Of a stretch of DNA of 64,000 nucleotides, positions 9,930 to 19,129 are shown one piece after another. The position numbers and the translations under genes are program-made. The number at the start of each line of letters is the position of its first letter. The stretch's first letter is position 1. Below the pieces are notes generated by a model. The model ran no database searches. It worked only from the letters and a program-made list of their open reading frames with translations, and had not been told where the DNA came from. This DNA is from Oscillatoriales cyanobacterium (GTDB taxonomy: Bacteria; Cyanobacteriota; Cyanobacteriia; Cyanobacteriales; Microcoleaceae): NCBI GenBank assembly GCA_004292745.1, contig RDXH01000031.1, positions 30,150-94,149 of the forward strand, in the 5' to 3' direction.

Positions 9930-10334
9930 ATGACACCAGAACTAATTTTTACAGTAGGAAACCTGTTCGTTTTGCCCTTCTGGGCAATCATGATTTTACT
10001 ACCAAACTGGGGAATAACTCGAAAAATGATGAATTCCTTCATCCCCTTTGTAGTGCTCGCCCTGATGTATATCTATTTGTTTGTTACCAGCATCACCCCA
10101 GAAAATGCTGCCGCTTTGTCCAATCCCAAACTAGCAGATATCGCCAAATTTCTTGGGGAAGAAACCGCCGCAGCTACAGGATGGATACATTTTTTAGTGA
10201 TGGACTTATTTGTCGGGCGTTGGATTTATTTAGAAGGACAACGCACCGGAGTTTGGACGATTCATTCCCTCGCATTGTGTCTATTTGCAGGTCCGATGGG
10301 ATTGCTCTCTCACATTCTTCTTCCTTCTTCCTGA
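9930..10334 (+). CDS. ABA4-like family membrane protein
   Basis: 134 residues with four hydrophobic helices. The opening FTVGNLFVLPFWAIMILLPNW and the later WIHFLVMDLFVGRWIYLEG match the ABA4-like family (DUF4281). In plants ABA4 is needed for neoxanthin formation; the role in cyanobacteria is less clear and may concern carotenoids. The gene starts 24 bp after pheS, so cotranscription is likely. Confidence 0.75.
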   Translation: MTPELIFTVGNLFVLPFWAIMILLPNWGITRKMMNSFIPFVVLALMYIYLFVTSITPENAAALSNPKLADIAKFLGEETAAATGWIHFLVMDLFVGRWIYLEGQRTGVWTIHSLALCLFAGPMGLLSHILLPSS

Positions 10335-10390
10335 ATTTCCCCCCTTGGGGGGGGGGTGACTTCTTCCTTCTTCTTAAAATCGAATTGTCG

Positions 10391-10444
10391 GGTGCGTCAG
10401 GAGAGTTTTTTAAACAATTTTTAAGGTTCTGGAACTGACGCACC
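10391..10444. repeat. Inverted repeat GGTGCGTCAG/CTGACGCACC
   Basis: 10-bp perfect inverted arms 34 bp apart between convergent genes. A related unit lies at 54879-54929. Each copy is preceded by a similar G/C-run and CTTCTTCCTTCTTC string (10335 and 54812), which suggests one composite interspersed repeat. Confidence 0.65.
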
Positions 10445-10462
10445 TTACCAATTCAGCCAATG

Positions 10463-11797
10463 TTACGAAGTCCTTTGCAATTGCTTGTTAACCTTGATAA
10501 TTTTTCGATCAAAATACTCTTGTCTGTGTCCCAATCTTTTAGCCACATCCAAGGCTTTTTGATAAGCTTCTAAAGCTTTGTTGTAGGTTTTCATCTCCTG
10601 ATAAACTTGACCAAGATTATCATAAGCATTCATCAATCCATACAAGTTATAAGCCCGTTCTTCTAACAGTAACTGCATTTGATAAATCCGCAAAGTCGGT
10701 TCCCACTGTTTTTGCGATCGATAAAGCAATGCTAATTTTTCCAACGCTTCGCTAGCGTGGGCATACTGTTGAATGGGGACAGCTAAATTGTATGCTTCCT
10801 GATAGTATTGAGCAGCTAAATTGATTTGACCTAGGGTTTCGTAATCCGCAGCGATCGCAATTTTTAGGGGTGGTACAGCGCTAGGATTTTGCAGATTCAT
10901 ATATACTGATACCAATTTCTCCCTAGCTGCGATCGCCTTCAGATGTTGTTTAGACTGGTGGTAAACATAGGCCAACTGTCTCAGAGAATCCACCTCAGTG
11001 GGAGGAGTTACAGCCACAGGAGGCGCACCATTTCCCGCCACCACCGCCGGAGTCGAAACCACAGAGTTTGCAGCAAACAAAGCGCGATTTTCCTGAATTA
11101 AACTTGCCAATTCCTCATACACAGCAGCAGCTTTTTCATAACTCAACCAATTGATATGAATTAGCCCCATCGCCTTTAAAGTCTGACCCTCAGCCAAAAT
11201 ATCCTGTTGCTGCCGCGCATTGTCAAGAATTTGTTGATAAACTTCTGTAGTCGGGCCCTTAGCACGCACTTGTTGAAAAGCAGCAGCCAAAACTCGCAGT
11301 AAATCAAGATCGACCGGTACCTGAGATTTGACTTGTTTTTGAATTACTTGGAGCCGTTGAGTAATAAACTGTAATTCAATGGTTTTACTGTTACTCCAAG
11401 CCACACTTCCTACCCGACTCAAAGCAGCAATTTCCACCGCCGGGCCCAGATAGCGTCGCAGGCGCAATTCTCGGAACCAAATATCAAAAGCACCCACTCC
11501 ATCTCCAGCTTGCAGTTTAGCCAATGCTTCTAAGTTTAAGCCATCTAAAGCTACGCTCAATTCATCCCGCTGAGTGCTACTCAAAGATTCATTCGTGGGA
11601 GTTAACGGATCGGGTGTGGTAATCTCTAACGGATTAGGAGAAAATTGATCCAAACCTGGTGGAGTGGTTTGAGCGCTAGCAATTGAACTAGCACATAGCC
11701 ACAAGAAAAGCAAGCACCCGATGGGTACAGAAATTCCCATCCTCAAAATTTGGTGGGAGCGAACCCCTATCGATTCCCGAAACATCAAGTTTTGCAT
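10463..11797 (-). CDS. Secreted or periplasmic TPR protein
   Basis: 444 residues as drawn. An internal ATG at 11740 gives a protein starting MGISVPIGCLLFLWLCASS, a better signal peptide ending near SIASAQ. That start would also leave 78 bp rather than 21 bp to the divergent gene, so I favour it. After a Pro-rich stretch the protein is helical, with tetratricopeptide repeats clearest in the last third (YETLGQINLAAQYYQEAYNLA, then YDNLGQVYQEMKTYNKALEAYQKAL). It probably mediates protein contacts in the periplasm or thylakoid lumen. Partner unknown. Confidence 0.75.
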   Translation of the reverse strand: MQNLMFRESIGVRSHQILRMGISVPIGCLLFLWLCASSIASAQTTPPGLDQFSPNPLEITTPDPLTPTNESLSSTQRDELSVALDGLNLEALAKLQAGDGVGAFDIWFRELRLRRYLGPAVEIAALSRVGSVAWSNSKTIELQFITQRLQVIQKQVKSQVPVDLDLLRVLAAAFQQVRAKGPTTEVYQQILDNARQQQDILAEGQTLKAMGLIHINWLSYEKAAAVYEELASLIQENRALFAANSVVSTPAVVAGNGAPPVAVTPPTEVDSLRQLAYVYHQSKQHLKAIAAREKLVSVYMNLQNPSAVPPLKIAIAADYETLGQINLAAQYYQEAYNLAVPIQQYAHASEALEKLALLYRSQKQWEPTLRIYQMQLLLEERAYNLYGLMNAYDNLGQVYQEMKTYNKALEAYQKALDVAKRLGHRQEYFDRKIIKVNKQLQRTS

Positions 11798-11818
11798 ATC
11801 TACAAAACGGTATATATT

Positions 11819-13081
11819 ATGTCACAAAGATGGCACAAAAGCCAAGAATTGAACCAAAACAGCCCCATAAAAATTACCGCACTGAGCAATTATTGGGATT
11901 TTAAGAGCCTGGGCGATCGCATTTTACGCTTATTCAGTTTAGCCTTAATTTTGTTAACTATTTGCACAGCTTGTGCACCGCCTCCCGCAGCAGCAAAAGA
12001 CCGCTCTTTCCCGGAAATGTCCCTAGAATTTCTGGGAGACTACCAATTACCAAAAATTAATTTTGAAGGAGTCCCCGTCGGTGGCTTATCAGGAATTACC
12101 TACGACTCCAAAGGAATAAACCCAGGGACTTCCCAAGCTTATCGTTTTTACGCTATTTCCGACGACCCCAGCGAAAACGGAGAAGCCAGATTTTACAGTC
12201 TCCGACTAGACCTCAAATTAGGAGATGCAACCAATATTCGTCTGAAAAAAGTTAATGTTGAAGCTGTTACTTCTCTCAAAAAAGCAGATGGCCAAACATT
12301 CTCTTGGGGGGCCATCAATCCTGAAGGTATCGCTCTTTCTCCCCGCAATTCCGTCTTTGTCGCCAGCGAAGGTGTCACTCACGTTGGCATTCCTCCCTTT
12401 GTCGGAGAATTTGACCTCAAAACTGGCAATTGGCGGGGGGAATTGCCAATTCCCCAGCGCTATATTCCCGATGCTAGTGATGAGAAACAGCAGCAAGGAG
12501 TCTTAGATAATTTGGGATTTGAATCTCTGACAATTGACCCCGAAACTTTTAGTCCAGGCGGTCTCGATCCGTTTCGTTTGTTTGTGGCCACAGAAGCCCC
12601 TTTAATGCAAGACCTAGACCCCGAAAATCCTGGTAAAATTCGGATTCTACATTATATCCTAGTCAACAAAACACCGCAATTAATCTCGGAAAATCTTTAC
12701 ACTTTAGACCAAGTTCCTTTAAGTATTTTAAACGGTTTAACAGAATTAGTAACTGTTGGTGGCGGTCAATTTTTGAGTTTAGAGCGTTCCTTTGGGCTTT
12801 CAGGATACGGCGCGCGGATTTATCAAGTTGCAGTGGGTGCCGCTACAGATACTTCGAGAATCAAGAGCTTCAAAGGGGGGTCGTCTGTAGTTGAACCTGT
12901 GAGGAAAAAATTGCTATTAGACTTGAGCGAATTAGGAATTCCGTTGTATAACTTAGAAGGAATGACCTTGGGGCCGCGCTTGCCTGATGGTAGCCAAAGT
13001 TTAGTTTTAGTCAGCGATGACAGTTTTGATGAAGCACAAAAAACTCAGTTTATTTTGTTGAGTCTCAAAGCCAAATATTAG
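11819..13081 (+). CDS. Secreted phytase-like esterase-family protein
   Basis: 420 residues from the ATG at 11819; an upstream ATG at 11750 overlaps the divergent gene and adds residues unlike a signal. A hydrophobic segment (LALILLTICTAC) and AAAK cleavage region indicate export, possibly as a lipoprotein. The body matches the esterase-like/phytase-like beta-propeller domain: GGLSGITYD, YAISDDPSENG, NPEGIALSPRNSVFVASEG and the final LEGMTLGPRLPDGSQSLVLVSDDSF. The family is linked to phosphate-ester handling, but the substrate is unproven. Two 39-80 bp repeat blocks lie downstream. Confidence 0.8.
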   Translation: MSQRWHKSQELNQNSPIKITALSNYWDFKSLGDRILRLFSLALILLTICTACAPPPAAAKDRSFPEMSLEFLGDYQLPKINFEGVPVGGLSGITYDSKGINPGTSQAYRFYAISDDPSENGEARFYSLRLDLKLGDATNIRLKKVNVEAVTSLKKADGQTFSWGAINPEGIALSPRNSVFVASEGVTHVGIPPFVGEFDLKTGNWRGELPIPQRYIPDASDEKQQQGVLDNLGFESLTIDPETFSPGGLDPFRLFVATEAPLMQDLDPENPGKIRILHYILVNKTPQLISENLYTLDQVPLSILNGLTELVTVGGGQFLSLERSFGLSGYGARIYQVAVGAATDTSRIKSFKGGSSVVEPVRKKLLLDLSELGIPLYNLEGMTLGPRLPDGSQSLVLVSDDSFDEAQKTQFILLSLKAKY

Positions 13082-13181
13082 GCGATAGGGGCTGGCTATC
13101 ATCGCTTCTCCACAATCAAATCCCGTCTTTGTGGAATAGGACCGAAAGCTATTAGTGTCAACAATCGCTTGAAAGCATGGT

Positions 13182-13385
13182 GTGTATTTATCCTCCTCTC
13201 TAGAGGGGAGGTAGAGCTGACACACCCCCGGCCCCTCTCTAGAGGGGAGTTGGATCGGACACACCCCCGGCCCCTCTCTAGAGGGGAGTTGGATCGGACA
13301 CACCCCCAGCCCCTCTCTAGAGGGGAGTTGGATCGGACACACCCCCAGCCCCTCTCTAGAGGGGAGTTGGATCGGACACACCCCC
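13182..13385. repeat. Tandem 39-bp hairpin-bearing repeat
   Basis: About five units spaced exactly 39 bp apart (CACACCCCC begins at 13221, 13260, 13299, 13338 and 13377). Each contains the palindrome CCCCTCTCTAGAGGGG plus a GTTGGATCGGA spacer. Because 39 is a multiple of three, both strands stay open for about 100 codons, but the codons only reflect the repeat and I see no gene. Confidence 0.85.
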
Positions 13386-13585
13386 TCTCTGGAGGGTCTG
13401 GGACTCTCGATCCGGTTCCCCTCCTGGGAGGGGCTAGGGGTGGGTCTTTTACCAGCTATTATTCCCCATCGTCGTTTTTTTGAGAATGAAACAACCCAGC
13501 CCCAGCCCCTCTCTGGAGGGTCTGGGACTCTCGATCCGGTTCCCCTCCTGGGAGGGGCTAGGGGTGGGTCTTTTACTAGCTATTA
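13382..13585. repeat. 80-bp direct duplication
   Basis: The block at 13382-13461 (CCCCTCTCTGGAGGGTC through TTTTACCAGCTATTA) is repeated with one visible difference at 13506-13585. It contains the inverted pair CCCCTCCTGGGAGGGG. It lies between the 39-bp array and the next gene. Confidence 0.8.
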
Positions 13586-13611
13586 ATTTTAAATAAGTTT
13601 AATTAACAAAG

Positions 13612-14466
13612 ATGCCAACTCGTCACACATTAGTTTTGCCAGAAATCGAAATTTCTTACTTAGAATGGCGACCAAAAACAGCATCACAACAAGTTCCGCG
13701 CTTGCTGTTGTTACATGGTTTAGCCGATAGTGCAGTTGTCTGGACGAGTCTGGGAAATTATTTGTCAAACCGCTACCATATTGTAGCGCCAGATATGCGC
13801 GGACATGGAGAGAGTAGCAAACCAGATATGGGTTATACTTTTGAAAGTGCGATCGCCGATTTAGAAGCTTTGATGGCACACCTCAACTGGCCCCAGGCTC
13901 ACATTCTCGGACATTCTTGGACGGGAAAGCTAGCGCCAATTTGGGCAAGACAAAATCCCGATCGCTTTTGCAGTATGATTTTAGTAGACCCCATCTTCAT
14001 CACTAAACTTCCCGCTGTGATGAAACTCACCCTACCACTTCTTTACCGCAAATTAGATTGTCTCAAATGTATGGGCCCCTTTCCGACTTTATCCGCAGCG
14101 GAAACAGCAGCCAAACTCTCAGGAGAATACGCAGCTTGGAGTGAGATGCAACAAATTGTATTCCAACAGCAAATCGAGCAAAAATCCGATGGTACTTGGG
14201 GTAGTAAATTTGTGATTCCCGCCCGCAATCAGATATTTACAGAAGTGATGCAAGTAGCTGGTTTAACTGAAAATATTGACATTCCCACTTTGTTGATCCA
14301 GCCAGAAAAAGGTGTGAATCGTATGGATTGGCAAATCCAGCCCTATCAGAGATACTTGAAAAATCTTACGATACAGAAAGTACCGGGAAATCACTGGTGT
14401 TTTTTTGTAGAAGCGGCAACTTTTAATCAGACTGTGGCTGAATTTTTAGATACAACAAAATCATGA
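13612..14466 (+). CDS. Alpha/beta-hydrolase
   Basis: 284 residues with the alpha/beta-hydrolase fold. The oxyanion HG lies at 35-36 (LLLLHGLADS), the nucleophile is Ser102 in GHSWTG, DMRGHGESSKP is the usual strand-4 block, and the catalytic His lies in PGNHWCFF near the end. The stop codon overlaps the start of the GDPD gene by four bases (ATGA), so the two are translationally coupled. That pairing suggests lipid head-group or lysophospholipid hydrolysis, but this is inference. Confidence 0.85.
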   Translation: MPTRHTLVLPEIEISYLEWRPKTASQQVPRLLLLHGLADSAVVWTSLGNYLSNRYHIVAPDMRGHGESSKPDMGYTFESAIADLEALMAHLNWPQAHILGHSWTGKLAPIWARQNPDRFCSMILVDPIFITKLPAVMKLTLPLLYRKLDCLKCMGPFPTLSAAETAAKLSGEYAAWSEMQQIVFQQQIEQKSDGTWGSKFVIPARNQIFTEVMQVAGLTENIDIPTLLIQPEKGVNRMDWQIQPYQRYLKNLTIQKVPGNHWCFFVEAATFNQTVAEFLDTTKS

Positions 14467-15176
14467 GTTTAGAAATTATTGCCCATCGGGGTTTTTCTTC
14501 GATCGCCCCTGAGAATACCTTAGCAGCTTTTGAACAGGCGATCGCCCGTGGCGCTCATTCCATCGAATTTGACATCCAGCTATCGGCTGACAGCATACCA
14601 GTCATTTTCCACGACGCCACACTCGATAGGATTACCGGTGTTTCTGGTAAAGTCAGGGACAAAAACTTACGGGAATTGCAGTCACTGGATGCAGGTAAAT
14701 GGTTCAGAGATGAATTTTCAGGACAAAAAATCCCCACCTTAACAGCAGCATTACCTCTCCTCAAACAAGTTGACCAATTTCTCTACTTTGATGTCAAACC
14801 CCACTGCGAATGGTCTAATTCAGAAGTAGCAGATTTTGTCAATACTTTGCAGGAGGGTGGAATCACTGAAAAATGCGTGATTACTTCCTTTAACGATGGA
14901 TTTCTCGAACAAGTGCGCCAAATAGCTGATGATTTGCCACTCGGACATATTGTTGCTAATCTGGAAGCGTACCAAGCTCAATTGGCTCAATCTGTAGTTA
15001 AGGGCGATCGTCTGATTAGCACTTTGTATAGTGTTTTGCTGGCAAATCCTGCACTGATTGCACAAAGCCGCAGTCAGGGAGTTGACATTGTGGCCTGGAC
15101 GGTGGACGATCGAGAAGATTTGCAAAAGTTACTTGATTTAGGAATAACCCGGATTGTCACTAATTGTTTGATATAA
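14463..15176 (+). CDS. Glycerophosphodiester phosphodiesterase
   Basis: 237 residues, the length of cytosolic GDPDs. It hydrolyses glycerophosphodiesters to glycerol-3-phosphate and an alcohol. The catalytic His8-Arg9 (IAHRGFSSIAPENT), metal ligands Glu35 and Asp37 (IEFDIQLS), and His50-Asp51 are present. The C-terminal VDIVAWTVDDREDLQKLLDL and IVTN blocks are also typical. No signal peptide, so it acts in the cytoplasm. It starts inside the stop of the preceding hydrolase gene. Confidence 0.92.
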   Translation: MSLEIIAHRGFSSIAPENTLAAFEQAIARGAHSIEFDIQLSADSIPVIFHDATLDRITGVSGKVRDKNLRELQSLDAGKWFRDEFSGQKIPTLTAALPLLKQVDQFLYFDVKPHCEWSNSEVADFVNTLQEGGITEKCVITSFNDGFLEQVRQIADDLPLGHIVANLEAYQAQLAQSVVKGDRLISTLYSVLLANPALIAQSRSQGVDIVAWTVDDREDLQKLLDLGITRIVTNCLI

Positions 15177-15221
15177 TTTTTTGCACAACCAATGAATCCC
15201 GATCGACGCAGATCGTAAGAG

Positions 15222-16265
15222 ATGAATTACTTTCGCCAAAAAATCCACGAAATGTCTGGCTATGTACCAGGGGAACAACCACCACTAGGTACTAAAATTA
15301 TTAAACTCAATTCTAATGAAAATCCCTATCCACCTTCTCCACAAGCTTTAAAAGTGCTTCAGGAAATAGACGGGGAGATACTGCGGCGCTATCCAGAACC
15401 CACTGGTAAACAATTCCGCATCGCAGCTAGTCAAGTCTTGGGAGTTCCTGATGATTGGATTGTGGTAGGTAACGGTAGCGATGATTTGTTAAACTTGATA
15501 GTTCGGGCTGTGGGCGAAACTGGTAAACAGGTAGTTTGTCCTTGCCCAACCTATGTATTGTATCGCACTTTGGCAGAAATTCAAGATGTGGAATTTGTGG
15601 AAATTCCCTATCCCGATGACTATCAGTTACCTGTCGATTTACTAATAGCAGCCCAAGGTGCTGTCACTTTTGTGGCTTCACCAAATAGTCCATCGGGAAC
15701 GGCGATACCTCTAGCAGATTTAGAGCAATTAGCTAGGGGTTTATCGGGTATTCTTGTGATTGATGAAGCTTATGTGGATTTTGCAGAAAATCATGCTTTG
15801 GAGTTGACAAAAACCTACAATAATGTTATAGTTTTGAGGACGCTTTCTAAAGGTTACTCCCTAGCCGGATTGAGGCTAGGTTTTGGCATCACAAATCCTG
15901 CCTTGATAGCTGAGTTAAATAAAATTAAAGACAGTTATAATGTGGATGCTTTAGCTTATCTAGTGGCCGCAGAGGCGATCGCAGATCAAACCTACAAAAC
16001 AGCCAATGCCGAAAAGATTAAAGCTTCACGACAAAAATTAGCCCTTAGCCTCCAAGAGTTAGGCTTTGACATTTGGCCCTCCCAAACCAACTTTTTGTTA
16101 GTCCGTCCGCCCCAGGGCGATGCCGAAAGGATTTATCAAAGACTGAAACAAGAAGGAATATTGATTCGATACTTCAATCAGCCCCGATTAGCAGATAAGT
16201 TGCGAATTACTGTAGGTACGGAGGCACAGAATCAAATATTAGTTAAAACTTTGAACGAAATTTGA
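15222..16265 (+). CDS. hisC: Histidinol-phosphate aminotransferase
   Basis: 347 residues. HisC transfers the amino group from glutamate to imidazole-acetol phosphate in histidine synthesis, using PLP. Visible marks: LNSNENPYPPSP near the N-terminus, YPEPTGKQ, GNGSDDLLNLI, SPNSPSGT, VIDEAYVDF, and the PLP lysine Lys210 in LRTLSKGYSLAGLRLGFG. It follows GDPD by 45 bp and may share its transcript. A weak hairpin lies 37 bp after the stop. Related class I aminotransferases with other substrates cannot be fully excluded. Confidence 0.92.
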   Translation: MNYFRQKIHEMSGYVPGEQPPLGTKIIKLNSNENPYPPSPQALKVLQEIDGEILRRYPEPTGKQFRIAASQVLGVPDDWIVVGNGSDDLLNLIVRAVGETGKQVVCPCPTYVLYRTLAEIQDVEFVEIPYPDDYQLPVDLLIAAQGAVTFVASPNSPSGTAIPLADLEQLARGLSGILVIDEAYVDFAENHALELTKTYNNVIVLRTLSKGYSLAGLRLGFGITNPALIAELNKIKDSYNVDALAYLVAAEAIADQTYKTANAEKIKASRQKLALSLQELGFDIWPSQTNFLLVRPPQGDAERIYQRLKQEGILIRYFNQPRLADKLRITVGTEAQNQILVKTLNEI

Positions 16266-16302
16266 TAAATAACTAGAGCCACAAAAAAAATAACATACAC
16301 AC

Positions 16303-16335
16303 AGTCCTGATTTGTTAAAGAAGTCGGGACTTTCA
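16303..16335 (+). terminator. Weak hairpin after hisC
   Basis: AGTCCTGA (16303-16310) pairs with TCGGGACT (16324-16331), one G-U pair, followed by TTC. It is a plausible but weak terminator. Confidence 0.4.
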
Positions 16336-16485
16336 TCAAGGAGTTAAAATTAATTTATGTGAACAAATATTGACGTATTAACCTAAAAATGTTAAACACA
16401 GCTAGATGTGGAAAGAGTAAAAGACCCATCCACTTTTTTGCTATTTTGACGATAATGATTGTGGTGAAATGAGGAGTTGAACGTA

Positions 16486-17328
16486 ATGAAAAACATCAAT
16501 GGTTGGAACAAACCCGCTGTATTGCTGAGCGCGATCGCGATCGTAGTCGGTAGTCTGCCCGCAAATAGCATCCCTGCGGTAGCTGAATCAACATCCAATA
16601 TCAGCGAAAATATTTCCTTCACAAATAGCCCCACCTTTCAAATAGCCCAAGCTGGGAGCCTTTGTCGCAAAGTTACTCCCAAAGAAGGCTTGACTGTGCG
16701 CCAGGGTCCAGAAACCAAAGCTGCTAGAGTTGGCGGTGTCGCCATGAACACTCAAGTAACCTTGGCTAGCGGCGCGACTACCATTAAAGGCTCCGACGGC
16801 CGCCTCTGGATGGAAATTACCGCTCCGGTAAAGGGTTATGTGGCAATTGGATATCCCAATAACGATGGTAATTTAGTTTCCTGTACCACAGGAAGCGCCG
16901 TGACTCCGAGTCCTTCCCCCGCACCAGCGCCCGCCCCCGCACCAGCCCCGGCCCCAGCCCCAGCCCCAGCCCCGGCCCCGACACCAACGCCAAAACCCAC
17001 ACCCGCGCCGATGCCGACCCCAGCACCAGCACCAGCACCCGCGCCTTCCCCCGCGCCTTCCCCCGCACCGGCGCCCGCGCCCGCCCCTGGCCCTGTAAGT
17101 CTGTGTCGCCAAGTAGAACCTCGTGTAGCACCCAATGGTCTAATTATCCGCGCGGAGGCTTCCAAAACTTCTGCGATTAAAGGTAGCGTCGCGGCTAACG
17201 GCAAAGTAACGCTGGTGCCCAATTACCAATCTGTCAAAGATAAGAATGGAGAAAATCGTAATTGGGTGGAAATTTCCGCCCCTGCTGCTGGATTTATATC
17301 TGCTGGCAATTTGATTATGTGCAAGTAA
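16486..17328 (+). CDS. Secreted protein with two SH3-like domains and a Pro-Ala linker
   Basis: 280 residues from the ATG at 16486, chosen because GAGGAG sits nine bases upstream. A signal peptide (about 1-34, ending AVA-E) is followed by a bacterial SH3 domain (about 55-125, GLTVRQGPETKAARVGG), a rigid (PA)n/PTP linker of ~65 residues, and a second SH3-like domain (about 205-280, GLIIRAEASKTSAIKGSV). Each domain has a Cys pair at its edges (LCRKV...VSC, LCRQV...IMCK), which suggests disulfides outside the cytoplasm. The likely role is binding peptidoglycan or an envelope protein. Confidence 0.8.
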   Translation: MKNINGWNKPAVLLSAIAIVVGSLPANSIPAVAESTSNISENISFTNSPTFQIAQAGSLCRKVTPKEGLTVRQGPETKAARVGGVAMNTQVTLASGATTIKGSDGRLWMEITAPVKGYVAIGYPNNDGNLVSCTTGSAVTPSPSPAPAPAPAPAPAPAPAPAPAPTPTPKPTPAPMPTPAPAPAPAPSPAPSPAPAPAPAPGPVSLCRQVEPRVAPNGLIIRAEASKTSAIKGSVAANGKVTLVPNYQSVKDKNGENRNWVEISAPAAGFISAGNLIMCK

Positions 17329-17334
17329 GATGAG

Positions 17335-17460
17335 GTAATGGGTCATGGGTCATGGGGCATAGGGCATGGGGTATAGGGCATTACTAATTACCTATTACCT
17401 ATTACCTATTACCCATTACCTATTACCCATTACCAATTACCTATGACCTATTACCTTGTT
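17335..17460. repeat. ATTACCT/ATTACCC and GGGCATA heptamer repeats
   Basis: Tandem heptamers (GGTCATG/GGGCATA, then ATTACCTATTACC) fill the space between convergent genes. No gene seen. Confidence 0.75.
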
Positions 17461-17492
17461 CCATAAAGTTTCATCAATAAGTCCTCTACTCA

Positions 17493-18560
17493 CTATTTTT
17501 GTTCAGGATGGGCTGCTTCCGGGGAATCTGCACCCATTTGATTGATAGTAGCAATTAGCTGATATAGCCTGCCTATATGTCGCTGGTTGAAATGCAATAT
17601 TAGCCTTGGTAAATGGAAACTTTCGTCTCCGACTTCTGCTTGTAAAGCTTGACTTTTTTCAATTTTACCCTGGATTAAAATATCGCTGAAATCCGTATTT
17701 AACCGATCGACACTATCATCAGAAAGCTCCGACTTCAACCGAATTACCAGTTTTTCATTCACGTAGCGACACGAGTGATAAACTAGATAAAAATTGGCGA
17801 TCGCCTCGCAGGCTAATTCCACATTATCTGTCACCGTATATAAACTGCGATCGTCGCCGGAAATCAAACCCCTCCCCCGCAATTGTTTTTGCACAAAAGC
17901 ATCCAAATCCTGCCAATAATCGCCACCTGGTCGATCGATTAACACCACAGGAGCAGGTCCAAACTTGCCCGTTTGAATCAAAGTCAGACACTCAAAAGCC
18001 TCATCCAGAGTGCCGAAACCGCCTGGAAACAGAGCCAAAGCATCGCTTTCCCGCAAAAAAAACAACTTGCGAGTGAAAAAATATTTAAAATTGAGCAATT
18101 TGCCATCACCGGCAATGAAAGGATTAGAACCTTGCTCGAAAGGCAAATTAATATTCAGTCCAAAAGAATGTTCAGCAGTGGCCCCCTCATTCCCTGCTTG
18201 CATGATGCCCCCGCCACCGCCAGTAATCACCATAAACCCCTGTTGGGTAATGGCTGTCGCAAAATCTTTGGCTATCTGATATTCGGGCGACTCCGGGGAC
18301 ACCCTTGCCGAACCAAAAATCACTATTTTGCGAACGTGACGGTAAGGATAAAACATGGAGAAAGCCTTTTCCATATCTCCCAGAGATGCGGAGATAATTT
18401 TCCAGTCTAGGCGATCTAGATCCTCTCCGGCTATTCGCACTAGAGTAGAGAGCGATCGTCCGATCCACTCTTGGTGCTTCAACAGAGGCAAGCGATCGAT
18501 CAAATCGATCACCTTAGCCTGGAGGGATTCAAAAGCTTTGCCAGACGGAGAAGGAATCAT
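17493..18560 (-). CDS. LOG-family (TIGR00730-type) Rossmann-fold protein
   Basis: 355 residues. The central region holds GSARV, the Gly-rich TGGGGGIMQAGNEGA (about 115-128) and PGGFGTLDEAFE (about 176-187). These are the signatures of the lysine-decarboxylase-like/LOG family, which includes cytokinin-activating and other nucleotide 5'-monophosphate phosphoribohydrolases. An extra ~85 N-terminal and ~90 C-terminal residues make it larger than a minimal LOG protein (about 190), as in the long cyanobacterial form. The reaction in this form is not established. Confidence 0.82.
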   Translation of the reverse strand: MIPSPSGKAFESLQAKVIDLIDRLPLLKHQEWIGRSLSTLVRIAGEDLDRLDWKIISASLGDMEKAFSMFYPYRHVRKIVIFGSARVSPESPEYQIAKDFATAITQQGFMVITGGGGGIMQAGNEGATAEHSFGLNINLPFEQGSNPFIAGDGKLLNFKYFFTRKLFFLRESDALALFPGGFGTLDEAFECLTLIQTGKFGPAPVVLIDRPGGDYWQDLDAFVQKQLRGRGLISGDDRSLYTVTDNVELACEAIANFYLVYHSCRYVNEKLVIRLKSELSDDSVDRLNTDFSDILIQGKIEKSQALQAEVGDESFHLPRLILHFNQRHIGRLYQLIATINQMGADSPEAAHPEQK

Positions 18561-18754
18561 GAATTTTTATGTAACTGCAACAATTAATAGCGACCCAAAA
18601 TCAAAGGGACAACCACAGTCATCAGCCACAGGTAGAGTTCAGGAATCAATTAACCTAGGTTTGATCCTGTTCCTGCAAGCTGCTTGTTATCAAAGATGTC
18701 CTTAATTTCTGGAAAAGTCTTTGAATATGCCATGAAACTTTTACCTCCCAGTCA

Positions 18755-18781
18755 CTACCCAATTTGGATATATTTGGGTAG
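18755..18781. terminator. Hairpin downstream of trxA
   Basis: CTACCCAA (18755-18762) pairs with TTGGGTAG (18774-18781) 24 bases past the trxA stop on the minus strand. There is no T-run, so termination is uncertain. Confidence 0.4.
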
Positions 18782-18805
18782 ATTGTGGTAGATCTTCAAA
18801 AGTGG

Positions 18806-19129
18806 TTAAATGTACTTTTCCAAAGTGTTAGCCAGAGTAGTTTTCGGAACTGCCCCAACCACCATATCCACCCGCTGACCGCCCTTAAATATCATCAGTG
18901 TTGGAATACTGCGGATACCGTATTGACTAGCCACGTTAGGATTTTCGTCGGTATTAACTTTTACTACCTTCACCTGTCCATCAAATTGCTGAGCAATTTC
19001 ATCTACGACAGGGGCGACCATCCGACAGGGCCCGCACCAAGGAGCCCAAAAATCAACTAAAACTGGAACTTCGCTATCGAGCACTTCCTGCTTGAAGGTA
19101 GAGTCGGTTACTTGCGCGGCTGCTGACAT
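18806..19129 (-). CDS. trxA: Thioredoxin
   Basis: 107 residues, the length of m-type thioredoxin. The redox site WCGPC is at 31-35 ([16 protein letters not shown]), followed by [23 protein letters not shown] with the conserved cis-proline loop, and [14 protein letters not shown]. It reduces disulfides in target enzymes using electrons from ferredoxin or NADPH reductases. It is transcribed alone, 383 bp from guaB3. Confidence 0.96.
   Translation of the reverse strand: MSAAAQVTDSTFKQEVLDSEVPVLVDFWAPWCGPCRMVAPVVDEIAQQFDGQVKVVKVNTDENPNVASQYGIRSIPTLMIFKGGQRVDMVVGAVPKTTLANTLEKYI

Noticed and set aside
13182..13385. CRISPR array
   Set aside because: The 39-bp units are contiguous with near-identical spacers, there is no unique spacer sequence and no cas gene in the window.
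13007..13483. Open frames on both strands across the 39-bp repeats
   Set aside because: The unit is a multiple of three without stops; the peptides only reflect the repeat and lack a ribosome site.
16817..17222. Minus-strand Gly-Ala-rich frames opposite the SH3 protein
   Set aside because: Complement of the Pro-Ala linker; no independent evidence for a gene.
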